Positions 1 to 8,245 of a stretch of DNA of 38,394 bases are shown one piece after another. The notes under the pieces were generated by a model. That model searched no databases. It saw only the letters and a list, made by a program, of their open reading frames with translations, and was not told the origin of the DNA. This stretch comes from Candidatus Poribacteria bacterium. GTDB lineage: Bacteria; Poribacteria; WGA-4E; GCA-2687025. The position numbers and the translations under genes are program-made. The stretch's first letter is position 1. Each line of letters begins with the position of its first letter. The DNA lies in the NCBI GenBank assembly GCA_028818695.1, contig JAPPNK010000008.1, positions 1-38,394 on the forward strand, given 5' to 3'.

Positions 1-120
1 AACCCCCCCCCCTTATCTCCCCCGGGGGGCGGGCATTGTCCCCCCAAAATCTCCACCCCCCCGGGCGGCCCCCGGGTTTTTTTTTTTTTTAATTTTTCCC
101 CCCCCCCCCCCCCCCCCCCC
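1..120. other. Low-complexity contig end
   Basis: This stretch is made almost entirely of long C, G and T homopolymers, including T at 77-90 and C at 98-120. It has no coding character and is unlike everything after base 121. It is most likely an assembly or sequencing artefact at a contig end. A real homopolymer-rich tract cannot be excluded from sequence alone. Confidence 0.75.
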
Positions 121-190
121 GCGTAATCTGCGCCGATGTTCTGCCTGCGAGGGATGTCCGTCGGAGAGAAATGGAACGGAACTTTTGCAT
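121..190 (-). CDS. N-terminal fragment of a truncated gene
   Basis: An ATG at 190 (minus strand) follows a strong ribosome site, AAAGGAG with a 7-nt spacer, and a promoter-like pair lies upstream at 232-260. The first 23 codons read MQKFRSISLRRTSLAGRTSA and onwards, basic and rich in Ser, before the frame enters the homopolymer artefact. The product cannot be recognised. The call rests on the ribosome site and promoter rather than on any protein similarity, and the true gene body lies outside the window. Confidence 0.4.
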
Positions 191-231
191 GTTGATTCTC
201 CTTTAAGATTGCCATTGATTGATTTCAATTA

Positions 232-260
232 ATTCTAGCATTGATTGTTTGCGCGCGCAA
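232..260 (-). promoter_or_regulatory. Candidate sigma-70 promoter for the truncated leftward gene
   Basis: On the minus strand the sequence reads TTGCGC (255-260), 17 nt, TAGAAT (232-237). The -10 box matches consensus at 5 of 6 positions and the -35 box at 3 of 6. It lies about 40 nt upstream of the AAAGGAG-led ATG at 190. Confidence 0.4.
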
Positions 261-374
261 CATACGCCTGCAGGCGGCGTTTTAGCAAACAATGAGATTC
301 ACATGCGTCTCTTGTTTAAGGAATTTAAGATTTTCGCTTGCGCGGGAATGAGGGCGTGTGCGCTGCGTTTAAAG

Positions 375-1661
375 TCAGAACGCCGGGCGAATCTTCGGCG
401 TGAACCCTTCCGAAAGATACGGCGCCGAGGCGATGTAAAACACGCCGCCTCCGTCCATATATTCCACTTCAATGAACGCGGCAAGCTGCTCAGGGCGCGC
501 CGCCGAGACGGAGATGCGCAGCTCTCCCGTCTCCGGCAGGGACGGGTCTAGGAGCTCCACTCGTTGAAATGTGTAAGCGCCGTCCAGGCTGTAGATGAAA
601 CGCGCCGCCCGAACCGGCGCCGACTGATCCACCGCCGCCGAAAAATCGATCCGCCGCTCATGCATTTCAACGCTCAGCTCCGGCGTCTGCGGCAGGACGC
701 CTTCCTCGTGAAGAACGCTCCGAATTGCCTTGCGCAAGCTGGACCCGATGCGCGGACCGATGCCGGGGTTCAGATAGCTGTCGTACAGCCCCGTTTCCGT
801 GCCGAAGTAGCCATGGTCGGCGTCGTAGATGAGGGCAAGGCGGCTCTTGGCGTTGAGTCGCTGCGCGAAGGCGGCTGTTGAGGTGATCGGAAAATACTCG
901 TCTTGCGCGCCGTTCACGATCCAGACTGCCGCCCGAATTTGGTCTAAATAATGGAGCGGGTCGTAGTTTGTTTTGAAGCGGATCCATTCCATCGATTCGG
1001 TTGTTAAGTTAAGCGGGTTCAGGATATGAGATACGATCCAGTTGTGTTCATATTTCTCTGTGCTGCCAAAGTCGCCGGTAGCGGCGATCGGGACGCAGAG
1101 CCGTATGCGCCGGTCAACGGCGGCGGCGAGCAGGGAGCATAACCCGCCCCTTGACCAGCCCGACACGCCGACCGCGTTCGGATTCACCTCTTCAAGCGTG
1201 TGGAGATAGGTAACGGCGCGCGTCGCCGACATCGCATAGTGGCGCATCCAGCTGTTGCGTATGTCGGTTTCTTCCGACAGGTCTAGCCAGTTTGCGTACA
1301 TATCGTTCGGTCCGGTGGAGTTTCCTTCGCCGACTCGGTCGATAGCGAGGATCACTGCGCCGGCGGATGCGGCGGTTCGGGCGGCTTCTTCGGCGTTTCC
1401 AGTGACGAGTATCATTGCCGGGAGCGGCTTCTCCGACGGCGGAACCGCTAGATGGCCCGCGATGCGTATCTCCTGACCGTTCCAGACGTGGGACAGGTAG
1501 CGTATCTCGCGCAGGTTGATCTGAATCCCGTCCTTTTCTACGGTCTGTTCCGAGATGATTTCGGCGAAAAGCGGGTCGTTTTTGATCGCGTCCATGTCCC
1601 ATAGATCGGACAGGGGCGCTTGGGCGATGGCGGCGAGTAAAAGCGCGATGGCGGCTTGCAT
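375..1661 (-). CDS. Exported alpha/beta hydrolase (acyl esterase-like)
   Basis: The 428-aa product has a short hydrophobic leader (residues 1-15) and an alpha/beta-hydrolase core. The nucleophile elbow GWSRGG puts the catalytic Ser at 170; Asp 254 in GAQDEYFP and His 283 in DADHGYF complete a plausible triad. The last 100 or so residues look like a beta-rich accessory domain. It resembles acetyl-xylan-esterase or dienelactone-hydrolase type enzymes; the substrate cannot be read from sequence. A longer in-frame start at 1766 exists, but it would overlap the AAA gene by 86 nt. The ATG at 1661 has GGAG 8 nt upstream, gives the signal peptide, and leaves a 19-nt gap to that gene. It is the last gene of the operon that includes waaA. 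Confidence 0.75.
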   Translation of the reverse strand: MQAAIALLLAAIAQAPLSDLWDMDAIKNDPLFAEIISEQTVEKDGIQINLREIRYLSHVWNGQEIRIAGHLAVPPSEKPLPAMILVTGNAEEAARTAASAGAVILAIDRVGEGNSTGPNDMYANWLDLSEETDIRNSWMRHYAMSATRAVTYLHTLEEVNPNAVGVSGWSRGGLCSLLAAAVDRRIRLCVPIAATGDFGSTEKYEHNWIVSHILNPLNLTTESMEWIRFKTNYDPLHYLDQIRAAVWIVNGAQDEYFPITSTAAFAQRLNAKSRLALIYDADHGYFGTETGLYDSYLNPGIGPRIGSSLRKAIRSVLHEEGVLPQTPELSVEMHERRIDFSAAVDQSAPVRAARFIYSLDGAYTFQRVELLDPSLPETGELRISVSAARPEQLAAFIEVEYMDGGGVFYIASAPYLSEGFTPKIRPAF

Positions 1662-1680
1662 ATGGGTTTCTCCAAAACAG

Positions 1681-3840
1681 CTAGGAGGTCGGGGGGCGCC
1701 GTCGCTGCTGCGATAAGCGGCGGATATGTTCCTGTATACGTTGTTTTGCGACGCGCCCGTTGTCAAGAACGATTTGCGCCAGCGGCGGGTCGATGTCGTC
1801 CGGAAGATGGGAACGCGCTGTCGCCATCAGGGCGGCTTGGAGAGTGATGAGATGCGCGTCGTTCGGCGGGAGGCCTGGAGAATAATCGACCAGCTCATGT
1901 TCCAGGTCCTCTTTTTCAATCGGGTTTCGCCGTAACATGTTGGCGCGTTCGATGGCTTTCTGCAGTTCATTGGAGCTGATGAGCGCCGAGACGCGGCCGC
2001 GTTCTTTTTCGCGCGCGCGTTCCCCCGCCCTTGAGACGATCGCCGCGATGTCGCCGCCTGTGAGTCCGTTCGCTTCGGGCCGCCTAGCGATCTCTTCGAA
2101 CGGTATTTTTTCGTCGTAGGAGAGGCCTTGTTGGCGCATGACGCCTAGCATGACGGCGGCGCGGTGTTTTGCGGCAGGGGGGAAAAAGGCGAGCGCGTCC
2201 ATGTCGGACATGGTGAGGCGGCTAAAGGAGATCAGGGACGGGTTGGAAACTCGCGCGATGAGGAAGAGCCGCCCCCGCGAGACCTGATCGCGCACCGTTT
2301 CCAGTATCGCCGCGAGCGACTGCGCATTGGAAGAGCGCAGCCACCGTTCCACGCTGTCCAGCTCTAGAATGGCGGGGGCGACCGAATAGGCGTAACGGAG
2401 CGCGTGGCGCAGCGCGGACGGATACGTTCCAATTATTTCCTGATCGCCGGAGACGTACCGATCGATCAGCTCCGCCGGCCGGCGGACGCGAAAGACAGGC
2501 AGCCCATGCTCAGTGGCGAGACGGCGCACCGCCGTGTATTTTCCGGAGCCTTGCGCGCCCGCGAGCCAGGCGCCGGCGGGCATGCCAGGGTCGCCTTCAT
2601 AAAGCCGCGCCGCGATAGAGGCAAAATATCTCTCGGCATGCTCAAGGCCGGCTGCATGGTCGTCCGGCATGTCGCCCAAGGTCAACTCAAACACATCTTG
2701 CGTGTGGAATCCCGTCCACATGAGGCGGGCGTCGTCCAGCTCCTCTTGGCTGATCGGCTCCGAAGTCATGGCGAGCTTCAGATGCGTGTCGTGTACGTCG
2801 ATGATCCGCAAGCCCGCGCAGCGTTCGGCTGCAGTCTGCCTGTCCATGCCTCCCTCAAACTGCATGGCGTCCGGTATCTGCGTCGAATCGTACTGGTCGG
2901 GCCATTCGCGCGCCATTTTTTGATATTCGGGCGAGTTTTTCTCCTTGTCGTCTTTCGGCGGCGGCAGCGGTTTCCAATGGCGCGGCATCACGGAAAGGTG
3001 GCGAATGAAATGGCGCAGCTCATTTGCATTCGGCAGCGGCGCCTGCACATGGCAAACGCTCCGCGCGTTGCGGAACGATATATCGATCATTTCGATGTCT
3101 TCGGTCATGAGAATCAGCATGTTGCGTTTCCGACGCACATGGTCGCTGGACGCCCATGAAATAAGCGCGTCGCTGAACAGGTCTTTTGAGCTGCGGGGCC
3201 GGAGCGGCAGCAGCATCTCTGCGCGGCTGATGACCCCTCCAACGCGGCGCCCGTGCGGATTTTCTTTAATCAGTTCCCAAAGACGTTTGAGCAGTTCGCC
3301 CGGCTCTATGTTTCCGCCGATGCCTGTTTCCTTCGTCTCTAAGCCGTCGTTGATCTGTTTGTGGAGGATGCTGGGTTTTGTGTTGAGCAGCGCCTCAAAT
3401 TCGTCGTTGCCTTTTAAGGAAGCGAACGCCTTTCGCCCCCCCGTGTCCGATTTGATGAGATCGACAAAACCTGGAACCTGGACAAGAAGCCTCAGGGAGC
3501 GTATCGCCGCTTTATGGTTTCTGTTCACCGCCATGCCCTGCGCATATTTATAGAGGGAGGCGTTCAAGCCGTGATACATCTGCCAGTTGGAGCGTCCGTT
3601 CCCGCGCAGTTGCATCCGTTCCGGGAAGCGCGCGCCGTTGATGGGGTCGAATTCAAAGACGAGCCAGGGCTGATTCGCGCCGCCCATCTGCGCGATGTTC
3701 CATAGGAGCGCGTCCGAAAGAGGCATATATCCATATGCGCCGTTGGCGGTCAGGTCGTTCACATTGTAGTGTACGAGGAAGATGTGCGACCGTTCCTTTT
3801 CATATGCTTCCAGTATTTGCGGCCAGATGCGTTGTATCAT
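1681..3840 (-). CDS. Tandem AAA-type ATPase with degenerate catalytic motifs
   Basis: This 719-aa soluble protein has a C-terminal AAA module: Walker A GAQGSGKY (428-435), a Walker B-like strand PAILELDS (489-496) and a sensor-2-like LTGGDI (593-598) of the FtsH/CDC48 style. The residue after the Walker B Asp is Ser 496, where the hydrolytic Glu is expected, and the usual GRFD arginine-finger region is not recognisable. Residues 200-285 look like the second half of an AAA domain without its own Walker A. Residues 18-75 form another conserved-looking start. The likely role is nucleotide binding with weak or no hydrolysis, perhaps scaffolding. Its ATG overlaps the waaA stop in an ATGA, so translation is probably coupled. 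Specific function unknown. Confidence 0.65.
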   Translation of the reverse strand: MIQRIWPQILEAYEKERSHIFLVHYNVNDLTANGAYGYMPLSDALLWNIAQMGGANQPWLVFEFDPINGARFPERMQLRGNGRSNWQMYHGLNASLYKYAQGMAVNRNHKAAIRSLRLLVQVPGFVDLIKSDTGGRKAFASLKGNDEFEALLNTKPSILHKQINDGLETKETGIGGNIEPGELLKRLWELIKENPHGRRVGGVISRAEMLLPLRPRSSKDLFSDALISWASSDHVRRKRNMLILMTEDIEMIDISFRNARSVCHVQAPLPNANELRHFIRHLSVMPRHWKPLPPPKDDKEKNSPEYQKMAREWPDQYDSTQIPDAMQFEGGMDRQTAAERCAGLRIIDVHDTHLKLAMTSEPISQEELDDARLMWTGFHTQDVFELTLGDMPDDHAAGLEHAERYFASIAARLYEGDPGMPAGAWLAGAQGSGKYTAVRRLATEHGLPVFRVRRPAELIDRYVSGDQEIIGTYPSALRHALRYAYSVAPAILELDSVERWLRSSNAQSLAAILETVRDQVSRGRLFLIARVSNPSLISFSRLTMSDMDALAFFPPAAKHRAAVMLGVMRQQGLSYDEKIPFEEIARRPEANGLTGGDIAAIVSRAGERAREKERGRVSALISSNELQKAIERANMLRRNPIEKEDLEHELVDYSPGLPPNDAHLITLQAALMATARSHLPDDIDPPLAQIVLDNGRVAKQRIQEHIRRLSQQRRRPPTS

Positions 3841-5129
3841 GAGGAGACCTTCTCCATGAGCGGTCGAAGGGCGGCGATGGTGCGGTCGGCGGCACCGAGG
3901 TTGGCGAGTATGAATTCGCGCCCCTTCCGTCCCGCCTTCGCGGCGAGAGACGGATGATCGGCGTAATGTAGGAGCGCGTCCGCCAGCGCGTTTTCATCGG
4001 CAGCTTTCACAGCCGCCCCCGCTTTCAACAACGCGGCAGCTTCCGGCGAGTTGTCCATCTTCGGCCCAAACAGAACAGGTTTTCCAAAAACGGCAGGCTC
4101 CATGACGTTATGTACCCGCGCTCTATAACTTCCGCCGACAAATGCGATGTCGCCGAAGCGGTACAATCCCGCCAGCAAACCGACGCTGTCCACCGCGACA
4201 ACATCCGCCCCGCGCCAATGAGACCCCAGCGCCGAAAGACGGCCGAACGAGAATCCATGCGCTTTCAAACGCCGTTCCAAAGCGCGCAGGTTCGACTCGG
4301 TCGGTTCATGCGGAACGGCGCACAAGCCGCTGTCCGGATGCCGCTCTTTGAGACGCGCGAAGGCGGGCAGGAGTACGTTCTCATCCTCGGCGTAGACGCT
4401 GCCGGCGACGACGGTCAAACCGCGCCGATCCGGCGGGTCGCCCTCCGCGCTCTCGCTTCTGGCGAACACCTGATCATACCGCGTGTCGCCCGCGACGAGA
4501 ATGCGCGGTCCGCCGCCTGACGTCTTGCCGCACAACTTGCGCAACCGTTCGGCGTCCTCTTCCGTCACGGCGCACTGCAGCCGCAGCTCCTTATAGACGG
4601 ATCGGAACAGACCGCGCGCCAGCGGACGCAGACGCTTGGAGCCTTCATGCAGCGTTCCGGCGATGAGCGCGCACGGGATGCCGCGCCGAGACGCTTCCCA
4701 GACGCAATTCGGCCAGACGTCGAACTTGGAAAAAACAGCCGCCGCCGGCTGAACGATGTCTAGAAACGCGCGGATGTTGCGGCGGTAATCGAGCGGGAGA
4801 TAGACGACAGCGTCTTGAGAATGGAAGCGCGACGCCATGCCGTAAACGGACGGGGAGAAGCAGCTGACGACGCACTCATACTGCGGATACAGCGTCTCCA
4901 GCAGCGGCTTCGCCTGCTCAAATTCGCCGACCGACGCCGCATGAATCCAGACGCGCCGTCCGTCCGTCATCCGCCGCGTTTTCAGCTGCTCCGCGAGCGA
5001 CTTTTTCCATCCTTTTCGCCCTTTGAGCGCCTCGCGCGCCTTTTCGTTGAAGCCTGCGGCGAGGCGCATCCCGATCCCCATAAGAGGCGCCGCCGCGTTG
5101 TATGCCCATCGCCATGCCGCGCCGTTCAT
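3837..5129 (-). CDS. waaA: Kdo transferase (3-deoxy-D-manno-octulosonic-acid transferase)
   Basis: WaaA adds Kdo from CMP-Kdo to the lipid A precursor at the inner membrane, the first step of LPS core assembly. The 430-aa length is usual for glycosyltransferase family 30. The family signature IHAASVGE lies at 62-69, with the catalytic-base Glu at 69. Later landmarks are FDVWPN, LIAGTLHEGSKR, a GDTRYDQV stretch, and VGGSYRARVHNVMEPAVFG for the nucleotide-sugar side. An N-terminal hydrophobic segment (about 9-25) fits membrane anchoring. The frame runs open upstream to 5387, but the ATG at 5129 overlaps the preceding stop as ATGA and matches family N-termini. It is followed by the AAA gene, again with a 4-bp overlap. 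Together with lpxD it shows that the organism makes Kdo-lipid A. Confidence 0.93.
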   Translation of the reverse strand: MNGAAWRWAYNAAAPLMGIGMRLAAGFNEKAREALKGRKGWKKSLAEQLKTRRMTDGRRVWIHAASVGEFEQAKPLLETLYPQYECVVSCFSPSVYGMASRFHSQDAVVYLPLDYRRNIRAFLDIVQPAAAVFSKFDVWPNCVWEASRRGIPCALIAGTLHEGSKRLRPLARGLFRSVYKELRLQCAVTEEDAERLRKLCGKTSGGGPRILVAGDTRYDQVFARSESAEGDPPDRRGLTVVAGSVYAEDENVLLPAFARLKERHPDSGLCAVPHEPTESNLRALERRLKAHGFSFGRLSALGSHWRGADVVAVDSVGLLAGLYRFGDIAFVGGSYRARVHNVMEPAVFGKPVLFGPKMDNSPEAAALLKAGAAVKAADENALADALLHYADHPSLAAKAGRKGREFILANLGAADRTIAALRPLMEKVSS

Positions 5130-5785
5130 GCGCCCGTTTCTCCGTTTATTTCTTCGATGGCGACAACGCGGCAGGGGGAGCCGTCCCCGCCATCGATTTT
5201 TAAGGGCAATGCCGCGATCCAAGGGCGGCGCGTCGACAGCGCGTCCAGGTTCGCCAGCCCTTCCACGATGACGACGCCGGCGTCCAGCAGAATGCGGTGA
5301 ATGCGCGTCAGCTCCTCTCGATCCTGGACGCGCGCGACGGAGGGCGGCTCCACGCCGAGAAAATGAACCCCGCGCTCTGCGATCCACCGCGCCAGCTCTT
5401 CTCCGATGCGAGGCAGCTCCTCCCTGTAAGACGGCTCTTCAGCCCGCGCCGACCAGCCCGTTTTGAGCAGCAGGCGCGCTCCGTTTTTAATCAGATCAGC
5501 CGCCGCCCCGAGACGCTCAACCGTCAAAATCTCTTTCGGCTGAACATTCGGGATGTCAATGAGCAGCGCCGTTCCGACGCACCGGCGCAGATCAATTGCG
5601 TCGATGGTGCCGGCGTCCGGCTCGTCGCTGAAATGGCGCGGCGCGTCCATATGCGTCCCGGCGTGTGAATAGAGGCTTAGCGTTCGGGCGTTCCATCCGT
5701 TTTCGGGGATGGTTCTGGCGGGCGTCCATGAGACCCCGCGCATGTCCGCCTTGCAGGTGAGAGTCAGATCGATGATGCGCCGCAT
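5126..5785 (-). CDS. Cyclase-family protein (kynurenine-formamidase-like hydrolase)
   Basis: The 219-aa protein carries the metal-binding signature HAGTHMDAPRHF at 41-52 (His 41, His 45, Asp 47, His 51), diagnostic of the cyclase family (PF04199), which includes kynurenine formamidase and isatin hydrolase. The EGLANLDAL stretch near 185 is also typical. These are Mn- or Zn-dependent amide or lactone hydrolases. The substrate here is unknown, because no tryptophan-catabolism genes are nearby. It lies 13 nt after the amidohydrolase gene and overlaps waaA by 4 nt, so it belongs to the same transcript. Confidence 0.82.
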   Translation of the reverse strand: MRRIIDLTLTCKADMRGVSWTPARTIPENGWNARTLSLYSHAGTHMDAPRHFSDEPDAGTIDAIDLRRCVGTALLIDIPNVQPKEILTVERLGAAADLIKNGARLLLKTGWSARAEEPSYREELPRIGEELARWIAERGVHFLGVEPPSVARVQDREELTRIHRILLDAGVVIVEGLANLDALSTRRPWIAALPLKIDGGDGSPCRVVAIEEINGETGA

Positions 5786-5798
5786 ACCGTTTCGCTCC

Positions 5799-6722
5799 CT
5801 ACTCGGTGATGAGCGGATAAGGCTCTCGTTTTGCCGTCGGCGGTTTCAGCTGATAGAGGCGGGCGGCGTTTCCGCCGAGGAACCCGTCCTTTTCAGCGGC
5901 GGTGAAAAACGCGCATTCATACCGCGCAAAATCGAGCAGCTGCCTGTAGGTGAAATCGACCATTGTGCGCGGCAGATCGCTTCCCCACATCAGCTTGTCG
6001 GCTCCGACCTCATTTCGCGCCGTCTCGATCGCCTTCTGGGCGCCGGGAAAAGGCGGTCCCTCGTCCCGAAACAGCCAGCAGATGCCGCCCGATTCTACAT
6101 AGACGTTCGGCAGGCGGGCAAGCCGCAGCTGGTCAAGCCATTCGGGCCGATTCGCCATCGCAAAATGCCCAAGCGCGATCTTTAGATCGGGGAAGGTTTG
6201 GGCGATGCCGCACGTCTCTTCGACCTGCGCGCTCCCTTCGGCGAGATCCACTGCGAGAACCATGCCTTCCGCTTCCATCGCTTCATAGACGCGCATCATG
6301 TCGGGGCGGTTGAGAGGGACGCGCGGCTTCGCGGCGAAGAGATGCCCGGCGGGCAGCTTGACGCCCTTGAATCCCTGCGCCTTGACCTTTTCAAATTCGG
6401 CGGCGCATGCTTCGGGGCTGTAAAAATCGATAAGCGCGTGGCAGAAGAACCTGTCGGGAAAGCGCTGTTGGACGTCCAGCAGGTATTCGTTCTGGGAGCC
6501 GTCCATATACTCTTGGACGACGACGCCGACATCGACGCCGGCTCCGTCAAAATAGGCGGCGGCGCGCTCGGCGGTGACGAGGCTGTCGGTGAATCCTGGG
6601 GGCGTCATCTGTATTTCTCGGTCGCCGATGAAGACCCGCCCGTCTTTTGAGGCGCGGGTGCGATCCTCTCCGATGCGCCCGTCAATATGGTTCCAGATAT
6701 GCATATGCGCGTCAACGATCAT
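5799..6722 (-). CDS. Amidohydrolase family 2 protein
   Basis: This is a 307-aa metal-dependent TIM-barrel hydrolase of the amidohydrolase-2 type (PF04909). The opening DAHMHIW gives the HxH metal pair (His 6, His 8), GHFAMAN carries a later metal His, WGSDLPR holds the catalytic Asp near 247, and the family-typical GNAARLY closes the barrel. Relatives decarboxylate or hydrolyse aromatic acids, lactones and similar small molecules; this substrate is unknown. It is the first gene of the leftward operon and sits directly before another small-molecule hydrolase, so the two may act in sequence. There is no signal peptide, so it is cytoplasmic. Confidence 0.85.
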   Translation of the reverse strand: MIVDAHMHIWNHIDGRIGEDRTRASKDGRVFIGDREIQMTPPGFTDSLVTAERAAAYFDGAGVDVGVVVQEYMDGSQNEYLLDVQQRFPDRFFCHALIDFYSPEACAAEFEKVKAQGFKGVKLPAGHLFAAKPRVPLNRPDMMRVYEAMEAEGMVLAVDLAEGSAQVEETCGIAQTFPDLKIALGHFAMANRPEWLDQLRLARLPNVYVESGGICWLFRDEGPPFPGAQKAIETARNEVGADKLMWGSDLPRTMVDFTYRQLLDFARYECAFFTAAEKDGFLGGNAARLYQLKPPTAKREPYPLITE

Positions 6723-6775
6723 TGGGTAGGCTCCGCGTCTCTTGTTGTGTCGTTCATGTCGGCTCTGGACATCTC

Positions 6776-6814
6776 TTTACGTTACGTTATACCGTAAAAG
6801 GCGGGCGATTGGAA
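6776..6814 (-). promoter_or_regulatory. Possible promoter and inverted-repeat operator of the leftward operon
   Basis: A perfect inverted repeat TTTACG-N11-CGTAAA (6776-6798) lies 54 bp upstream of the amidohydrolase start. A minus-strand -10-like TATAAC (6786-6791) sits inside it. The only -35 candidate at suitable spacing, TTCCAA (6809-6814), is weak. This geometry would suit repressor control, but both calls are tentative. The rest of the 6723-7077 gap holds the leader of the next gene and nothing else recognisable. Confidence 0.25.
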
Positions 6815-6952
6815 TCGTCCTGCGTTCATTTTAGACGGGCGGCTTTGCCATGAGAGGTTCCCGCGCCGAGGTTGTCCATTTTTGGTACAGCAGTGTTCAA
6901 ATTATGGACAGCAGCGCGCCCGCATGTTTCCGAATTGGACATATAGGCCGCC

Positions 6953-6981
6953 TTTAGCATTGGCGCGATTTTTGCTATACT
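6953..6981 (+). promoter_or_regulatory. Weak candidate promoter for the PD40 protein gene
   Basis: A good -10 box, TATACT (6976-6981), has only a poor -35 (TTTAGC, 6953-6958) at 17-nt spacing. Two ribosome sites follow, GGAGGAG at 7000-7006 before an ATG at 7015, and GAGGAG before the ATG at 7078. Confidence 0.3.
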
Positions 6982-7077
6982 GGCTTCATACTCAAACTTG
7001 GAGGAGACATCGCGATGATATGCGCTGTGTCGCCTTGCATTAAGCGGCGCGGGCGGTCTCAACCAAGAGGAGACGGA

Positions 7078-8157
7078 ATGAATCTGCTCAACCTTCGGCT
7101 TGTTTTGACCATTGCAGTTCTGATGTTCGCTTCTCAATCGAAGGTTGACGCTGCTCCTGGTTTCCTCCCTCAGCCTGAGAAGGACATCCGACAGATTCAA
7201 AAACCAACCATACTGTATAGCGGAGATCCAGTGAACGGCGCTATGGGTCTCCGCTTGGTTGATTGGGATGGGAAGAACGACCGGTCCTATATGTGGGACC
7301 CGTCCATGCAGTTCATTCTGGTGGAATCGAGTTTTGACGGCAGACGCTTTGCGGCAGTCGCTTACACAAGAGACGAGTACCGTACCTTTGTTTTTGATGT
7401 CAGCACGCGGCGCGCTGTTGAGGTGACGTCCGACTTCGACCCTGCAATCTCTTTTAACCATCCGAAATGGTCAAGGGACGGAAAATGGCTCGTTCTTGAA
7501 GGGTTGGCGTGGAAAGAAGCCATCGCCGGGATTGATGTGTATAAGCTGGAGGTCTCGACGGGTCGACTGGTCAACCTGACAAAGTCTAAAAAAATGAGGA
7601 ACCAAATGCCCTCTTGGTCTCCAGTTGAGGACAGGATCGCGTTTGTCGCGGCGTCGAAGGCGGACACAATCAGCGACATCTATGTGATGGACGCGGACGG
7701 AAAGAACCGCGTCAACCTGACAAACAGCCCTGAATTCCATGATCGGTTTCCCGTCTGGTCTCCGGACGGGAAGCGTATCGCGTTCACATCGGACATGGGC
7801 ACAGAATTTCCGCATTACGATCTGTTTGTGATGGACGCGGACGGCTCCAACATGGAGCGCTTGACGCGCAGCGCCGAGTGGGATTATAGGCCGTCATGGT
7901 CTCCGGACGGCAAATGGATTGCGTTCACAGCGGGGCTGTATGATTCGGGTATTCCTTGGGATCTTTACCGCATCCATGTGGAGACGAAGGAGATCGTGCG
8001 CATGACGCATGGGCAGCCGGGCGGGAACAGCGCGACCTGGGTTTTGGCGGGTAAGGGCCGCTGGCTGTCGGTGAGTCCGGCTGATCAGCTTTCGTCTTTC
8101 TGGGCTACGCTGAAGGAGCTGCCCGTCGGCGCGGGTGGTCTTTCTCCTCCAAAATAG
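7078..8157 (+). CDS. Exported TolB-like PD40 beta-propeller protein
   Basis: The 359-aa product starts with a signal peptide (about residues 1-25, ending KVDA). Repeats of the PD40/TolB type follow, with WSPDGKRIAFTSD, SWSPDGKWIAFTAG and YVMDADGKNRVNLT motifs, each repeat a propeller blade. Such proteins sit in the periplasm and usually bind other proteins. No Pal, TolA or TolR gene is nearby, so it is not clearly the canonical TolB. An in-frame ATG at 7015 also has a strong ribosome site and would add 21 residues ahead of the signal peptide. The 7078 start is preferred because it places the signal peptide at the terminus. The closing segment ending in VSPADQL recalls PD40 proteins common in Poribacteria, a recollection rather than a search result. 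Confidence 0.75.
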   Translation: MNLLNLRLVLTIAVLMFASQSKVDAAPGFLPQPEKDIRQIQKPTILYSGDPVNGAMGLRLVDWDGKNDRSYMWDPSMQFILVESSFDGRRFAAVAYTRDEYRTFVFDVSTRRAVEVTSDFDPAISFNHPKWSRDGKWLVLEGLAWKEAIAGIDVYKLEVSTGRLVNLTKSKKMRNQMPSWSPVEDRIAFVAASKADTISDIYVMDADGKNRVNLTNSPEFHDRFPVWSPDGKRIAFTSDMGTEFPHYDLFVMDADGSNMERLTRSAEWDYRPSWSPDGKWIAFTAGLYDSGIPWDLYRIHVETKEIVRMTHGQPGGNSATWVLAGKGRWLSVSPADQLSSFWATLKELPVGAGGLSPPK

Positions 8158-8163
8158 GAGGTT

Positions 8164-8192
8164 GAGACGCCCGTCTCCCGCTTGTCTTTTCT
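8164..8192 (+). terminator. Weak candidate terminator
   Basis: A short hairpin GAGAC-GCCC-GTCTC (8164-8177) lies 7 nt after the PD40 gene stop and is followed by a T-rich stretch at 8182-8192. The stem is short and the T-run interrupted, so termination would be partial at best. Confidence 0.3.
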
Positions 8193-8245
8193 CCAGTTTT
8201 TTGCGATGATGCGCTTGACCGCAACGCAAACGCATAGGAGAAGGC

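Noticed and set aside
265-284. Palindrome CGCCTGCAGGCG followed by GCGTTTT, considered as a terminator
   Set aside because: The T-run is on the wrong strand for the leftward hydrolase gene, and no plus-strand gene ends there.
2404-3159. 251-aa plus-strand frame inside the AAA gene
   Set aside because: No domain pattern and no promoter or ribosome site; it overlaps a recognisable AAA protein.
6826-7461. 211-aa minus-strand frame opposite the start of the PD40 gene
   Set aside because: It crosses the signal peptide region of a supported gene and has no family features.
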